Origin: Streptomyces armeniacus | GTDB lineage: Bacteria; Actinomycetota; Actinomycetes; Streptomycetales; Streptomycetaceae | Assembly: GCF_003355155.1 (NCBI RefSeq) | Contig: NZ_CP031320.1 | Span: 6,253,367 to 6,317,366 of the forward strand | DNA length: 64,000 nucleotides | Direction of reading: 5' to 3' | Part shown: positions 42,140-50,938 of the stretch, piece by piece | How positions within the stretch are numbered: the stretch's first letter is position 1 | Layout of the letters: the number at the start of each line of letters is the position of its first letter | Translations under genes and position numbers: made by a program | Notes under the pieces: generated by a model | Databases searched by the model: none | Seen by the model: only the letters and a program-made list of their open reading frames with translations | What the model was told of the DNA's origin: nothing

Positions 42140-42209
42140 CCGTCCCTTATACACATCCGACGCTGCCGACGAAGGCCTAGGCGGAGATCTCGGTGGATGC
42201 CGCAGCACT
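42140..42209 (+). other. Illumina Nextera i5 adapter read-through
   Basis: Matches the Nextera mosaic end (TTATACACATC), then GACGCTGCCGACGA exactly, then an 8-base index AGGCCTAG (one base from the reverse complement of S508), then the P5 tail with AGATCTCGGTGG. I count 59 of 70 bases identical, no gaps. The A-rich stretch after it (AAACAAAAACAG) is typical run-off. Not genomic. Confidence 0.95.
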
Positions 42210-42515
42210 AAACAAAAACAGTGGGCCCATCCTTTCTCTTGGCGCACACCGCCCCCTCGGACCCCGTACCCCCATAACCCACGGTCGTAGTGGGGGCGGC
42301 CACGGCGGAGCTGGCTGCTGGGGTGGGGCGGCGTGGCGGGCTGGGTGGCGGGGCGGACCGGCGCCGGCTCGGACGACGGGGAGGCGGCGGAGGGGGGGAA
42401 CCGCGAGGGCTGAGCGGGGGCACGGCGGGTGCGGCAGGGGGCGGCGCGGGACAGGGAGGGGCTGCTGGGGCGGTACGGACGGCGGGGGCTGCCGGTGCGG
42501 TGGCGGTCCCGGCTG
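42210..42515. other. Low-quality artefact containing a degraded copy of 62461-62630
   Basis: After the adapter run-off, 42311-42480 aligns without gaps to 62461-62630 at a constant offset of 20150 with roughly 80 percent identity. Nearly all differences are changes to G. Reading frames here are meaningless. The end of the artefact is judged by the return of normal sequence near 42515. Confidence 0.85.
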
Positions 42516-42551
42516 AGGCGGCCACGGCCGTGCGGGTGGTGGCTCCGACAT
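42516..42551 (-). pseudogene. Start of a proline-rich gene, cut by the artefact
   Basis: ATG 42551 on the minus strand has AGGGAGGG nine bases upstream and opens MSEPPPARPWPP, the usual start of Streptomyces proline-rich membrane or secretion proteins. Beyond about twelve codons the sequence merges into the artefact. In the genome this gene probably continues; only its beginning is trustworthy. Confidence 0.5.
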
Positions 42552-42866
42552 CCGCTGGCGCCCTCCCTGTCCGGCTGCGGTGACTGCGGTCATGGCTGTG
42601 GGGAGACCGGGGCAACTACTATGCCGTTGTACGCATGACGCACTGCACGCGGGTGCGAATCGGCGGACCCCTCCGGTGCCGGAGCACGGGTGGCCGAGAC
42701 TGAATCGCGGCCTTCCTCCGGTTTGGGTTCCGGTTGGGTCGTGCAGCATCGTGCCGCCGCGTTTCCGGGGCTGGACGGCTGGCCGTGTCCTGCGTTGGGG
42801 TGATTAGGCTGGGAGAGTACGCCCAGCCGCAAACCGGGGTGTACGACCACATCAGCAGGAGGCACA
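42552..42866. other. Divergent intergenic region upstream of the EspI-like gene
   Basis: Separates the cut proline-rich gene (minus) from the EspI-like ATPase gene (plus). AGCAGGAGG lies eight bases before the GTG at 42867. TAGGCT-type -10-like sequence occurs near 42805. No other gene is seen. Confidence 0.4.
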
Positions 42867-45800
42867 GTGAGCAGCGATCGGGACGAGATCCGCGTCGGCG
42901 GCAGCACGCCCGCCACCGATCGGCTCGATGCGGAAGCTGAGTCCGAGCACGAGACGGAAACGACGGGCCAGTTCACCATCGACTACACGCCTCCGGCCTG
43001 GTACACGCAGGATTCGCCGGCCACGGACGGCCGCGGCGAACCCGTGGCTCCACTCGGCCTGGACCGGGACGCCTCCGCGGGCGCGGACGCCGCGTTCCCG
43101 AGCGCTCCGCTGCCACTGGGCGGCGAGGAGAAGGACGAGTCGGACGAAGCGCCCGCATCGGTGGATTCGCCGGATACCTCGGAAACCGCTTCGGGCGAGG
43201 GGAGTTCGGAGCCGGACGGCGCGCCCGCCGGCAGTGAGACCGACGCGCGCGGCGCACGGCCCGGGGCCAGCACGCCGGACGGCACGGTCGACAGCCCCGA
43301 AACGGTGCGCTTCTCCTCGGCCTCACTGCGCCAGGAGATCTCCCGCTTCAGGAACGGCGGCGAGCCGGACGGCCCGGGGGACGGCGCGGACCAGGGCGGT
43401 ACGGCTGCCGCCTCCGACGACCTGGACGGCGCCGGCGACCCGGACCCGGACGCCCCGGACTCCGGCGGCTCCGCCGCCGCCTCGCACGGCGCGACGGCGA
43501 GCGGGAAGGCCGGGACCGCCGCGGACGCGGGCCCCGAAGCATTCCCCGAAGGAGTGACGGAGGACGGCGCCGACGCGGGCACCAAGTCCCCGACGCCGGA
43601 TTCCGGTTCGGTTCCGGGAGTCGGCGGGCCACGGGACGCCGAGCCTCAGGACGCCGTCCCGCAGGACGCCATACCGCCGGGCCACGTGCCGGGCGCGGAT
43701 CGCGTGGACGACGCGGCGCCCGCGGGCGCCGCCGAGGGCGCGCCGGAGCCGCGGGACACGCCACCGGCGCACCCGCTGTCGTCCACACCGCAGCAGGCGG
43801 CTCCGTGGCCGGCGGCGCCCGGCAGCGCCGGCACGCCGCCCGGCGGACTCCCGCCGCTGCCGCCGGACTTCCAGCCCGCGAACCCGCAGCAGGCCGCCGA
43901 CGCGCAGCCCGCTCCGCCGCCTCCCGGCACCCCGTGGCTCACCGCGCCGGACGCCGCGCACGACGCCGCCGCACCGGCCGTACCGGATCAGCGCGCGGAG
44001 CAGGCCCCGCCGGCCGCACCGCAGCACGGTCCCGGTGCGCCCGTGCCGCCGGCCGGCACGGGCCCCGCCCAGGACGCTCCGCACGGGCAGCCGGCACTCC
44101 CCGCCGGCGGACACGGCACCGTGCCGGGCAGCGCACCGCTGCCGCCCGCCGTACCGCAGGGCGGCCAGGGCGGGCACCCGGAACAGCCGGGCGCGCAGGG
44201 CCAGTTCGCACTGGGCCAGCCGGGGCAGCAGGCACAGCAGGCACCCGGTCAGCAGGCGCCCCAGACGCCCGGCCAGCCGCCCGTACAGCCCGGCGGTTAC
44301 GGCTTCCCGCAACCCGGCCAGTCCGGGGCGCAGCCGCCCGCGGCCGGGCAGGGCGGCTACGGCTACCCGCAGTCGTTCCCGCCCGCGCAGGGCCAGCACC
44401 AGGGTCAGGGCCAACCGGAGGCGCTGTCGCCCGCCCAGCCCGGCGGCTACGGCTTCCCGCAGCCCGCGCAGCCGCAGCAGCCCGGCCAGCCCCCCGCTCA
44501 GCAGCACGGCGGCCAGCAGCACGGCCGGCAGCCCGCACCGCCCCAGCACCAGCAGCAGGCCCCGGGCGCCATCGAGCCCAACGCCTCCGCGCAGCACGGC
44601 GGCTCGGGCTACCCGCAGCAGCTCCCGCCGGGCCAGGGCGGCCAGAACCCGGGCCAGGCGTTGCAGCCCCACGCGCCCAACGTTCCGCAGGCGCCGCCCC
44701 CGCAGCAGCAGCAACCGCCGCAGCCCCAGCCCCAGTCCCAGCAGCAGTCCCCGGACCCGCGCCGCCAGTCGCACAGCGGCGATGGTTCCCCCCTCGGCTA
44801 CACCGCCGCGGTCGAGCTGTCCTCGGACCGGCTCCTCAGCGACAAGAAGAAGCCGCGTTCGCAGAACCCTGCGCGCGGCGGGGGCCGCTTCCGGTTCGGC
44901 GGCAGGAAGGACGACACGGAGCGGCAGCGCAAGCTGGAGCTGATCCGTACCCCGGTCCTGTCCTGCTACCGCATCGCGGTGATCAGCCTCAAGGGCGGCG
45001 TGGGCAAGACCACGACGACCACCGCGCTCGGTTCCACGCTGGCGACCGAGCGCCAGGACAAGGTCATCGCGATCGACGCCAACCCGGACGCGGGCACGCT
45101 GGGCCGCCGCGTGCGCCGCGAGACGGGCGCCACGATCCGCGACCTGGTGACGGCGATCCCGTATCTCAACAGCTACATGGACATCCGCCGGTTCACCTCA
45201 CAGGCTCCGTCGGGCCTGGAGATCCTGGCGAACGACGTGGACCCGGCCGTGTCGACGACGTTCAACGACGACGACTACCGCCGCGTCATCGACGTCCTCG
45301 GCAAGCAGTACCCGATCATCCTCACCGACTCGGGTACGGGCCTGCTGTACTCGGCGATGCGCGGAGTGCTGGACCTCGCGCACCAGTTGATCGTCATCTC
45401 GACGCCGTCGGTCGACGGCGCCAGCAGCGCAAGCACCACCCTCGACTGGCTCTCGGCACACGGTTACGGCGATCTCGTGCAGCGCAGCGTCACCGTCATC
45501 TCCGGGGTGCGCGAGACCGGCAAGATGATCAAGGTCGAGGACATCGTGGCGCACTTCCAGACGCGCTGCCGCGGCGTGGTGACCATCCCGTTCGACGAAC
45601 ATCTGTCGGCGGGCGCCGAGTTGGACCTCGACATGATGCGCCCGAGAACCCGGGAGGCGTATTTCAACCTGTCGGCCATGATCGCCGAGGACTTCTCACG
45701 CGTTCAGCAGGAGCAGGGCCTGTGGACGGCGGACGGCAACCCGCCGCCGCAGCTGGCGCCTCCGCTGCCGGGCCAGTCCGTGCCGGGCCAGCCGTACGTC

Positions 45801-45917
45801 CCCGGGCAGGGCCAGCAGCCGTATCAGCAGCAGCCGTACGCGCAGCAGCCCCAGCAGCCGCAGCAGCCAGGCCAGCAGCAGGGCGGCTGGCCGCAGCAGC
45901 CGCCCCAGCAGCCGTAG
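42867..45917 (+). CDS. EspI-like MinD/ParA ATPase with long disordered N-terminus
   Basis: A 1016-residue protein starting at GTG 42867. Residues 1 to about 640 are disordered: first acidic and Ser/Thr rich, then Pro/Gln/Gly rich with repeats like GGYGFPQP. From about 690 is a MinD/ParA ATPase with deviant Walker [41 protein letters not shown] and [13 protein letters not shown] short PQQ-rich tail ends it. This layout is that of EspI (Rv3876) and its Streptomyces counterpart next to type VII secretion genes. It probably regulates or positions that machine; the remaining ESX genes are expected just left of 42.5 kb but are replaced here by an artefactual join. Confidence 0.8.
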   Translation: MSSDRDEIRVGGSTPATDRLDAEAESEHETETTGQFTIDYTPPAWYTQDSPATDGRGEPVAPLGLDRDASAGADAAFPSAPLPLGGEEKDESDEAPASVDSPDTSETASGEGSSEPDGAPAGSETDARGARPGASTPDGTVDSPETVRFSSASLRQEISRFRNGGEPDGPGDGADQGGTAAASDDLDGAGDPDPDAPDSGGSAAASHGATASGKAGTAADAGPEAFPEGVTEDGADAGTKSPTPDSGSVPGVGGPRDAEPQDAVPQDAIPPGHVPGADRVDDAAPAGAAEGAPEPRDTPPAHPLSSTPQQAAPWPAAPGSAGTPPGGLPPLPPDFQPANPQQAADAQPAPPPPGTPWLTAPDAAHDAAAPAVPDQRAEQAPPAAPQHGPGAPVPPAGTGPAQDAPHGQPALPAGGHGTVPGSAPLPPAVPQGGQGGHPEQPGAQGQFALGQPGQQAQQAPGQQAPQTPGQPPVQPGGYGFPQPGQSGAQPPAAGQGGYGYPQSFPPAQGQHQGQGQPEALSPAQPGGYGFPQPAQPQQPGQPPAQQHGGQQHGRQPAPPQHQQQAPGAIEPNASAQHGGSGYPQQLPPGQGGQNPGQALQPHAPNVPQAPPPQQQQPPQPQPQSQQQSPDPRRQSHSGDGSPLGYTAAVELSSDRLLSDKKKPRSQNPARGGGRFRFGGRKDDTERQRKLELIRTPVLSCYRIAVISLKGGVGKTTTTTALGSTLATERQDKVIAIDANPDAGTLGRRVRRETGATIRDLVTAIPYLNSYMDIRRFTSQAPSGLEILANDVDPAVSTTFNDDDYRRVIDVLGKQYPIILTDSGTGLLYSAMRGVLDLAHQLIVISTPSVDGASSASTTLDWLSAHGYGDLVQRSVTVISGVRETGKMIKVEDIVAHFQTRCRGVVTIPFDEHLSAGAELDLDMMRPRTREAYFNLSAMIAEDFSRVQQEQGLWTADGNPPPQLAPPLPGQSVPGQPYVPGQGQQPYQQQPYAQQPQQPQQPGQQQGGWPQQPPQQP

Positions 45918-45923
45918 GCGACC

Positions 45924-45966
45924 CCGCGGGCGGGCGGGTCCGGTGGCCGGGCCCGCCCGCCCGCGG
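45924..45966. terminator. Bidirectional terminator
   Basis: CCGCGGGCGGGCGGG (45924-45938), 13-base loop, CCCGCCCGCCCGCGG (45952-45966). Perfect 15-bp arms between convergent genes serve both. Confidence 0.85.
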
Positions 45967-45970
45967 TGTC

Positions 45971-47503
45971 TCAGGGCGTCAGCACCCGCAGGTACTCATG
46001 CTCGTCCCGCGTCCGCGGCCGCAGCTCCACCAGCGGCTGCGGCTTGTTCCGCGGGTTCCCCGCGTCGTCGAAGTCGATCTTCCCGCTGGCTCCGGCCAGC
46101 GCGTGCCGCCCGTTGATCTGCACCAGCAGCTCCCGCACAGAGTCCTTGTTGACCTTCCCGCGGCCGTCCTGTCCGGCCGCGTCGCGGATGGCGGTGCCCA
46201 CGGCGAGCACGGCGTCGTGGCCGAGCATCGCCTGCCCGTTCAGCAGGTCGCGTACGCCGCCGAACCTCTCGGCGTACGCGTCGCGGAAGGCGTCGAACGG
46301 GTTGGCCTTCCCGCCCGGATAGACGTCGGGGCTCGCGTCGGGGTGCGCGAGGGCGGTGTACTTGATGCGGATCTCGCTGCGCTCCCAGCTCTTGAGGAAC
46401 TTCTCGTACTCGTTCGTCTTCTTCCGCCACGGGATGTCGAAGAAGAGGCCGATCGTGTCGTCCGCCGAGTAGACGGTGACCGGGCAGGGCCGCCCCGTGG
46501 CGGCGGCGGACTCGATGAACCCCTTCATGTCCCGGCCGCGGCCCGCGAAGTAGACGGCGTCGGGCAGTTCGGGCTGGCCGCACAGCTTGTCCGCGACGGC
46601 CTCCAGCGAGTTGGGGACGGCCTCGCCGCGGGAGACGAACGGCAGGTCGATGGTGTCGAGTTCGAGCCCGGCCTTCTTGACGGCCTTGTCGAAGCCGCGG
46701 AGCAGCGAGGCGCTGTAGATGTCGTCGGCGTTGCGGTCCTTGATGACCTGGATGCGGAAGTCCTTCTTCCCGCGCTGGAGGCCCTTGAGGTACTTCGCCA
46801 TCGCCGACGTCTGGTCCGAGTTGGGCGCCACCGCGCGGAAGAACCCCAGCCTCTCGGGATCGCTGAGCTGGTCCGCCGTCACGGTGGAGCCGACCATCGG
46901 CACCTTCCGCTTCCGCAGTTCCTCGACGGCCTTCTTCGTCGTGTGGAGGCTCTGGCCGAAGCCGGCCACCGCGACCATCGGATGCTTGCCGTCGGTCATG
47001 CCGGCCAGCTGGTCGACCAGCGGGGCCCACTGCCCGGAGCCGCGCCCGGGGTTGGCCGGCAGCAGCTTGATCTGCGGGGTGTCGCCGTGGCCGCCGCTCG
47101 GGTCGTTCAGCTCCCGCTGCGCGAGGTACGCGCCCTCGAGCTCCTGCCGGATGCTGTCGCGTCCCTTGTCGCCGGGGCCGAGCGTCATCGGCTCGACGTA
47201 GCCGATGCTGACCCAGGGCTTCTTGGACTTCTCGACCTCCTTGTTCGCCTCTTCGATCCGCTCCATCACACCCTTCAGCGACTTGTCGAAGTGGTGCGCG
47301 CCGTCCGTCACGCCGATGCACTCGTCGTCCGGCCCGCGTTTCCGTACGCCGTCCGCGCACTGCACAAACCACTCGTCGTACGCCTTCAGCCCGCCCGCCA
47401 CCAGGGCGGCGACCACCGCCAGCGCCAGCGCTGTCCGCAGCTTCCAGCGCGGCGCCGGGCGCGGTACGGGCAGGACGTCTCCGTCAGCTCCGTTCACCAC
47501 CAC
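45971..47503 (-). CDS. Membrane-anchored type-1 periplasmic-binding-fold protein
   Basis: A 510-residue protein starting at GTG 47503; GTG 47497, which overlaps the upstream stop as GTGA, is an alternative. An N-terminal membrane anchor (LRTALALAVVAALVAGGLKAY) lacks a lipobox. The rest is a Leu/Ile/Val-binding-protein-like fold: VSIGYVEPMTLGPGDKGRDS, GAYLAQRELN, PMVAVAGFGQSLHTTKKAV, PMVGSTVTADQL and AMLGHDAVLAVGTAIRDA. No ABC genes are near, so it is probably a sensor rather than a transporter part. It is coupled to the NTPase gene upstream. Confidence 0.75.
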   Translation of the reverse strand: MVVNGADGDVLPVPRPAPRWKLRTALALAVVAALVAGGLKAYDEWFVQCADGVRKRGPDDECIGVTDGAHHFDKSLKGVMERIEEANKEVEKSKKPWVSIGYVEPMTLGPGDKGRDSIRQELEGAYLAQRELNDPSGGHGDTPQIKLLPANPGRGSGQWAPLVDQLAGMTDGKHPMVAVAGFGQSLHTTKKAVEELRKRKVPMVGSTVTADQLSDPERLGFFRAVAPNSDQTSAMAKYLKGLQRGKKDFRIQVIKDRNADDIYSASLLRGFDKAVKKAGLELDTIDLPFVSRGEAVPNSLEAVADKLCGQPELPDAVYFAGRGRDMKGFIESAAATGRPCPVTVYSADDTIGLFFDIPWRKKTNEYEKFLKSWERSEIRIKYTALAHPDASPDVYPGGKANPFDAFRDAYAERFGGVRDLLNGQAMLGHDAVLAVGTAIRDAAGQDGRGKVNKDSVRELLVQINGRHALAGASGKIDFDDAGNPRNKPQPLVELRPRTRDEHEYLRVLTP

Positions 47504-49563
47504 GGCCGCCTCTTGTACTGCTCCGACTTCCGCAGGAACACATGCCGGTCCGCCTCGTCATCGACCATCGCGCGCAACGTGAGGAACTCCTCCCTGATGT
47601 CCGGGTACAGCTCGGCGTACGGATCCCCCAGCGGGTTCCGGTACGGATCTCCCACCCGGTCGGTGGCCTGGTCATCGCGCGGCTCCGGGGCGATCCAGCT
47701 CGCCGCGAGCAGCCGCGTCACGGCCTTCATGCGCCGGTCCCGGGGCCGTTCCGGATCGTTCAGGAACCGGACCAGCGCCTCGAACTGCTGCCGCGGCGGC
47801 CCCGCCAGCCCGCCGCCCGGTGTCCGTACGGGCGCGCGGCGCAGCCGGCACAGCCCCCTGCACCACTCCTCGGCCGGCATCCGCGTGAAGCAGCCGTCGA
47901 GGTGGGTGGCGGCGGCCTCCAGATGGCCGGAGGCCAGGTCGTGGTAGGCCACGGCCCAGCTCTCCGCCTCGTGCCCCTCCTCGATACGGGCGGCTGCGCG
48001 CAGGCTGAGCGCCGTGTGCGCGACGTCCCAGGTGTCGGCGGTGGTGTCCGCCTGCGCCAGTTCGCGCAGCAGCAGGAAGCGCAGCACGGGGTGGAGCGTC
48101 TCGTGCGGGCCGTCGGTGAGTTCGTCGCCGGTGGCCAGGTGCATGGTGCGCAGCGGGTCGCCGGAGAACAGCGCGAAGTCGGCGCCCAGTGCCTCGCTCG
48201 CGTCGCGCCACAGCTCGCGTGCCGCGCCGGCCTGGCCGAGGTGTACGGCGGCGGCCGCGCGGGCCAGCATGGCGCGGAGTTCGACGCTGGTGCCCATCGG
48301 CAGCAGCCGGTCGAGCATGTCGCGCACCAGCTGGGGCGTGAACAGCCTGCGCAGCCGCTCGTCCCAGGGGTCGTCACCGGTCTGCGCGCGTAGTGCGTCG
48401 AGCAGCGCGGCGGTGGCGGCGGGCTGGCCGCGGGTGAGTTCGCGCACGAGCCAGCCGAGCCACTGAACGCCGTCGTCCGTCTCGGGCATGGGCGCGTCGA
48501 CGGGCACGCGGCGCAGCATCTCCTCGGCTTCCTTGTTGACCTCCCGCTGGTAGAGGTCGCGGAGCTGGCCCACGTGCAGCACGCTGTCCACCCGTACGGG
48601 CTGGAATTCGCGGTCCTTCTCCCAGCAGGCCAGATACGCGCCGGAGTGCGGCGGCCCGGACTGCTCCCGGCGTACCAGCGCCTCCGGGCGCGAGGCGGCG
48701 GTGGCGAGCACCAGCAGCGGGTCCCGGCACTCGGCCTTCTCCCGGGCGCGCAGCAGCGGTTCGAGGAACTGCCCGCCCAGCGGGCTGTCCGCGTTGTCGA
48801 GCAGCAGGAGGCAGTTGGTGGTGCGCTTCCGCTGCGCGGAGCGGGTGCCGTACGCCTGCTGGAGGTCGGCGACGAACGCGTCGAAGAGGACCTGCTCGGC
48901 GCGCTCCCGTTCGGCGCTCTCGCGGTCGTTGTAGAGCATGTTGAGGTTGACGATGAAGTCGTTGACGGGCCGGCCGCCCTGCTGGCGTCGGATCCGGGCG
49001 AGCCGCTGCCGGGTGGCGAGGCTGACGCCGCGGGCGCCCATGCTGGTGGGCAGGAGCCGCAGGGCGGGCGCCACCGCGAAGTTGGGCGCGCCCATGACGG
49101 TCGCCGCCGCCTCCGCGAACGCCTCCAGCACCCCCTGCAGCCGGTCACCGCGCTGGCCGCGCGGCGCCTCCAGCGCCTCGCGCAGCTGCTGCACGGCCCG
49201 CTCCCGGCTGGAGAGGTCGACCCGCGTGGACACGGCGATGAGCAGCAGGCCGCAGGTGGGGAAGGTGAGCCGGGGGAAGTCCCGCTTGTTCTCGTTGAGC
49301 TGGAAGACGAGCCGGGTCAGGACGTCGAGCGGTTTCGCCCCGTGCCGTCCGCGCGCGGCGAGGTCCACGTGCGCGAGCGGCGCGAGCCGGCCCCACTCCG
49401 CGAGGTGGCCGAGCAGCGTGGTCTTCCCGCTGCCGCGCGGGCCGAGCAGCAGCACGCTGGCCAACGGGCCGGCCTCCGGCGAGCGGACGAGCCGCGTCCG
49501 TACGAACTCCCGGATGGCCCGGTCCCGTTCGGACTTCCCGGCCAGTTCCAGCTCTCCCGCCAC
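47494..49563 (-). CDS. P-loop NTPase partner of the binding-fold protein
   Basis: About 689 residues from GTG 49563 (the frame is open to ATG 49698). Walker A is LLLGPRGSGKTTLLGHLA; Walker B is CLLLLDNADS. The region between resembles AAA/STAND-type NTPases (DVLTRLVFQLNENKR, ALRLLPTSMGARG). The C-terminal half is helical, with TPR-like repeats (ELRAMLARAAAAVHLGQAGA). It is coupled to the membrane-anchored binding-fold gene and lies next to the EspI-like ATPase, an order I recall from other Streptomyces (SCO5715-5717). A signalling role is inference. Confidence 0.65.
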   Translation of the reverse strand: MAGELELAGKSERDRAIREFVRTRLVRSPEAGPLASVLLLGPRGSGKTTLLGHLAEWGRLAPLAHVDLAARGRHGAKPLDVLTRLVFQLNENKRDFPRLTFPTCGLLLIAVSTRVDLSSRERAVQQLREALEAPRGQRGDRLQGVLEAFAEAAATVMGAPNFAVAPALRLLPTSMGARGVSLATRQRLARIRRQQGGRPVNDFIVNLNMLYNDRESAERERAEQVLFDAFVADLQQAYGTRSAQRKRTTNCLLLLDNADSPLGGQFLEPLLRAREKAECRDPLLVLATAASRPEALVRREQSGPPHSGAYLACWEKDREFQPVRVDSVLHVGQLRDLYQREVNKEAEEMLRRVPVDAPMPETDDGVQWLGWLVRELTRGQPAATAALLDALRAQTGDDPWDERLRRLFTPQLVRDMLDRLLPMGTSVELRAMLARAAAAVHLGQAGAARELWRDASEALGADFALFSGDPLRTMHLATGDELTDGPHETLHPVLRFLLLRELAQADTTADTWDVAHTALSLRAAARIEEGHEAESWAVAYHDLASGHLEAAATHLDGCFTRMPAEEWCRGLCRLRRAPVRTPGGGLAGPPRQQFEALVRFLNDPERPRDRRMKAVTRLLAASWIAPEPRDDQATDRVGDPYRNPLGDPYAELYPDIREEFLTLRAMVDDEADRHVFLRKSEQYKRRPWW

Positions 49564-49845
49564 AGCACCCCCCAGTGCGAACGACTCGGCCCGCGGCGAC
49601 GTGACGGGTCGTGAGCCACCGCGTGCGCCCCGTATATCCAAGAGGTGAACTCCCTCTCGGCACAAGGCTTTGACGGCAGTTCCCGAACGCGCTGTCATCC
49701 CGCCTTCACCAGCGTGCGGGGGCGCATACGAGCGCGCGGGTGCATTCAGGGGCGCACGGTGAGGATGAAGCGGTACGCGCCCCCGGCGGCACGAGGCGAC
49801 GCGAGACGGCGCGCGGCCGTTGGGGGGTGGCCGCGGCCGCGTCGG

Positions 49846-50802
49846 CTACGAGGGGTCGTCCGCCGCCGCGACCAGCGCGCGGCACTCCTCGACGTCCCGC
49901 GCCATCCGCCGCTTCAGCGCGTCCAGCGTGTCGAACCGCTCCTGGCCGCGGATGTACGCGAGGAAGTCGACCGCGACGTGCAGCCCGTACAGGTCCAGTC
50001 CGACCCGGTCGATCGCGTACGCCTCCACCGTCCGCTCGACCCCGTCGAACTGCGGGTTCGTGCCGACCGACAGCGCCGCGGGCATCGCCTCGCCCGCCGC
50101 GGTCAGCCACCCGGCGTAGACGCCGTCGGCGGGGATCGCCGTGTGCGGGAGCGTTTCGAGGTTCGCGGTCGGGAAGCCGAGTTCGCGCCCGCGCTGCGCG
50201 CCGCGTACGACGACGCCCTCCACGCGGTGCGGCCGGCCGAGGACCTCGGCGGCGCCGGTCACGTCGCCCTCGGCGATGAGCCGCCGGGCCAGCGTGGACG
50301 AGAAGGGCTCGCCGCCGCCCGCCGCGCCCCGCTCGTACAGGTCCACGACGAGCACGTCGTAGTCGTACGTCCCGCCGAGCTCGGCGAGGGACTCGACGGT
50401 GCCCGCCGCCCGGTGCCCGAAGCGGAAGTTGGGGCCCTCGACGACCGTACGGGCATGCAGCTTGTCGACGAGCACCTTGACCACGAAGTCGGCGGGCGAC
50501 AGCTGCGAGAACTCCTGCGTGAACGGCAGGACGAGCACCGCGTCCACCCCCAGCCGCGCCATCAGCTCCGCGCGCAGCGGGTGCGGCGCGAGCAGCGGCG
50601 GGTGGCTGCCGGGGCGCACGACCTCGCTCGGATGCGGGTCGAACGTCACGACCACCGCCGGAATCCCCAGCTCGCGGGCGCGCTCCACCGTCTTCCCGAT
50701 GATCAGCTGGTGCCCGCGGTGCACCCCGTCGTACGAGCCGATGGTGACGACGCTGCGCCCCCAGCCCTCAGGGATGTCCTCCAAACCACGCCAGCGCTGC
50801 AC
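49846..50802 (-). CDS. ribF: Bifunctional riboflavin kinase/FAD synthetase
   Basis: A 318-residue protein starting at GTG 50802 behind GAGGAG. The N-terminal adenylyltransferase domain has VVTIGSYDGVHRGHQLIIGK (HxGH-like) and VVTFDPHPSEVV. The C-terminal riboflavin-kinase domain has GRELGFPTANLETLP and DFLAYIRGQERFDTLDALKR. It converts riboflavin to FMN and FAD in the cytoplasm. The position downstream of truB is the conserved Streptomyces order, interrupted here by the trypsin-like gene. Confidence 0.93.
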   Translation of the reverse strand: MQRWRGLEDIPEGWGRSVVTIGSYDGVHRGHQLIIGKTVERARELGIPAVVVTFDPHPSEVVRPGSHPPLLAPHPLRAELMARLGVDAVLVLPFTQEFSQLSPADFVVKVLVDKLHARTVVEGPNFRFGHRAAGTVESLAELGGTYDYDVLVVDLYERGAAGGGEPFSSTLARRLIAEGDVTGAAEVLGRPHRVEGVVVRGAQRGRELGFPTANLETLPHTAIPADGVYAGWLTAAGEAMPAALSVGTNPQFDGVERTVEAYAIDRVGLDLYGLHVAVDFLAYIRGQERFDTLDALKRRMARDVEECRALVAAADDPS

Positions 50803-50938
50803 TCTGCCTGCTCCTCGCTGAAAACCCGATGGGACGGTGCCGGTCTGCCGGTCCAAGGGTGCCATGGCGTTGCACCGTTCCCACACGGGACCCGGTATAG
50901 CGGTGCGGACCAGGCGGCCGCCACCGTACGGAGGCCGG

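Noticed and set aside
42177..42749. Minus-strand proline-rich frame of 190 codons
   Set aside because: Most of it lies in the adapter-linked artefact; only the first dozen codons from 42551 are credible.
43805..47947. 1380-codon plus-strand frame over the EspI-like gene
   Set aside because: Shadow frame of the Pro/Gln-rich region; no domain, no ribosome site.
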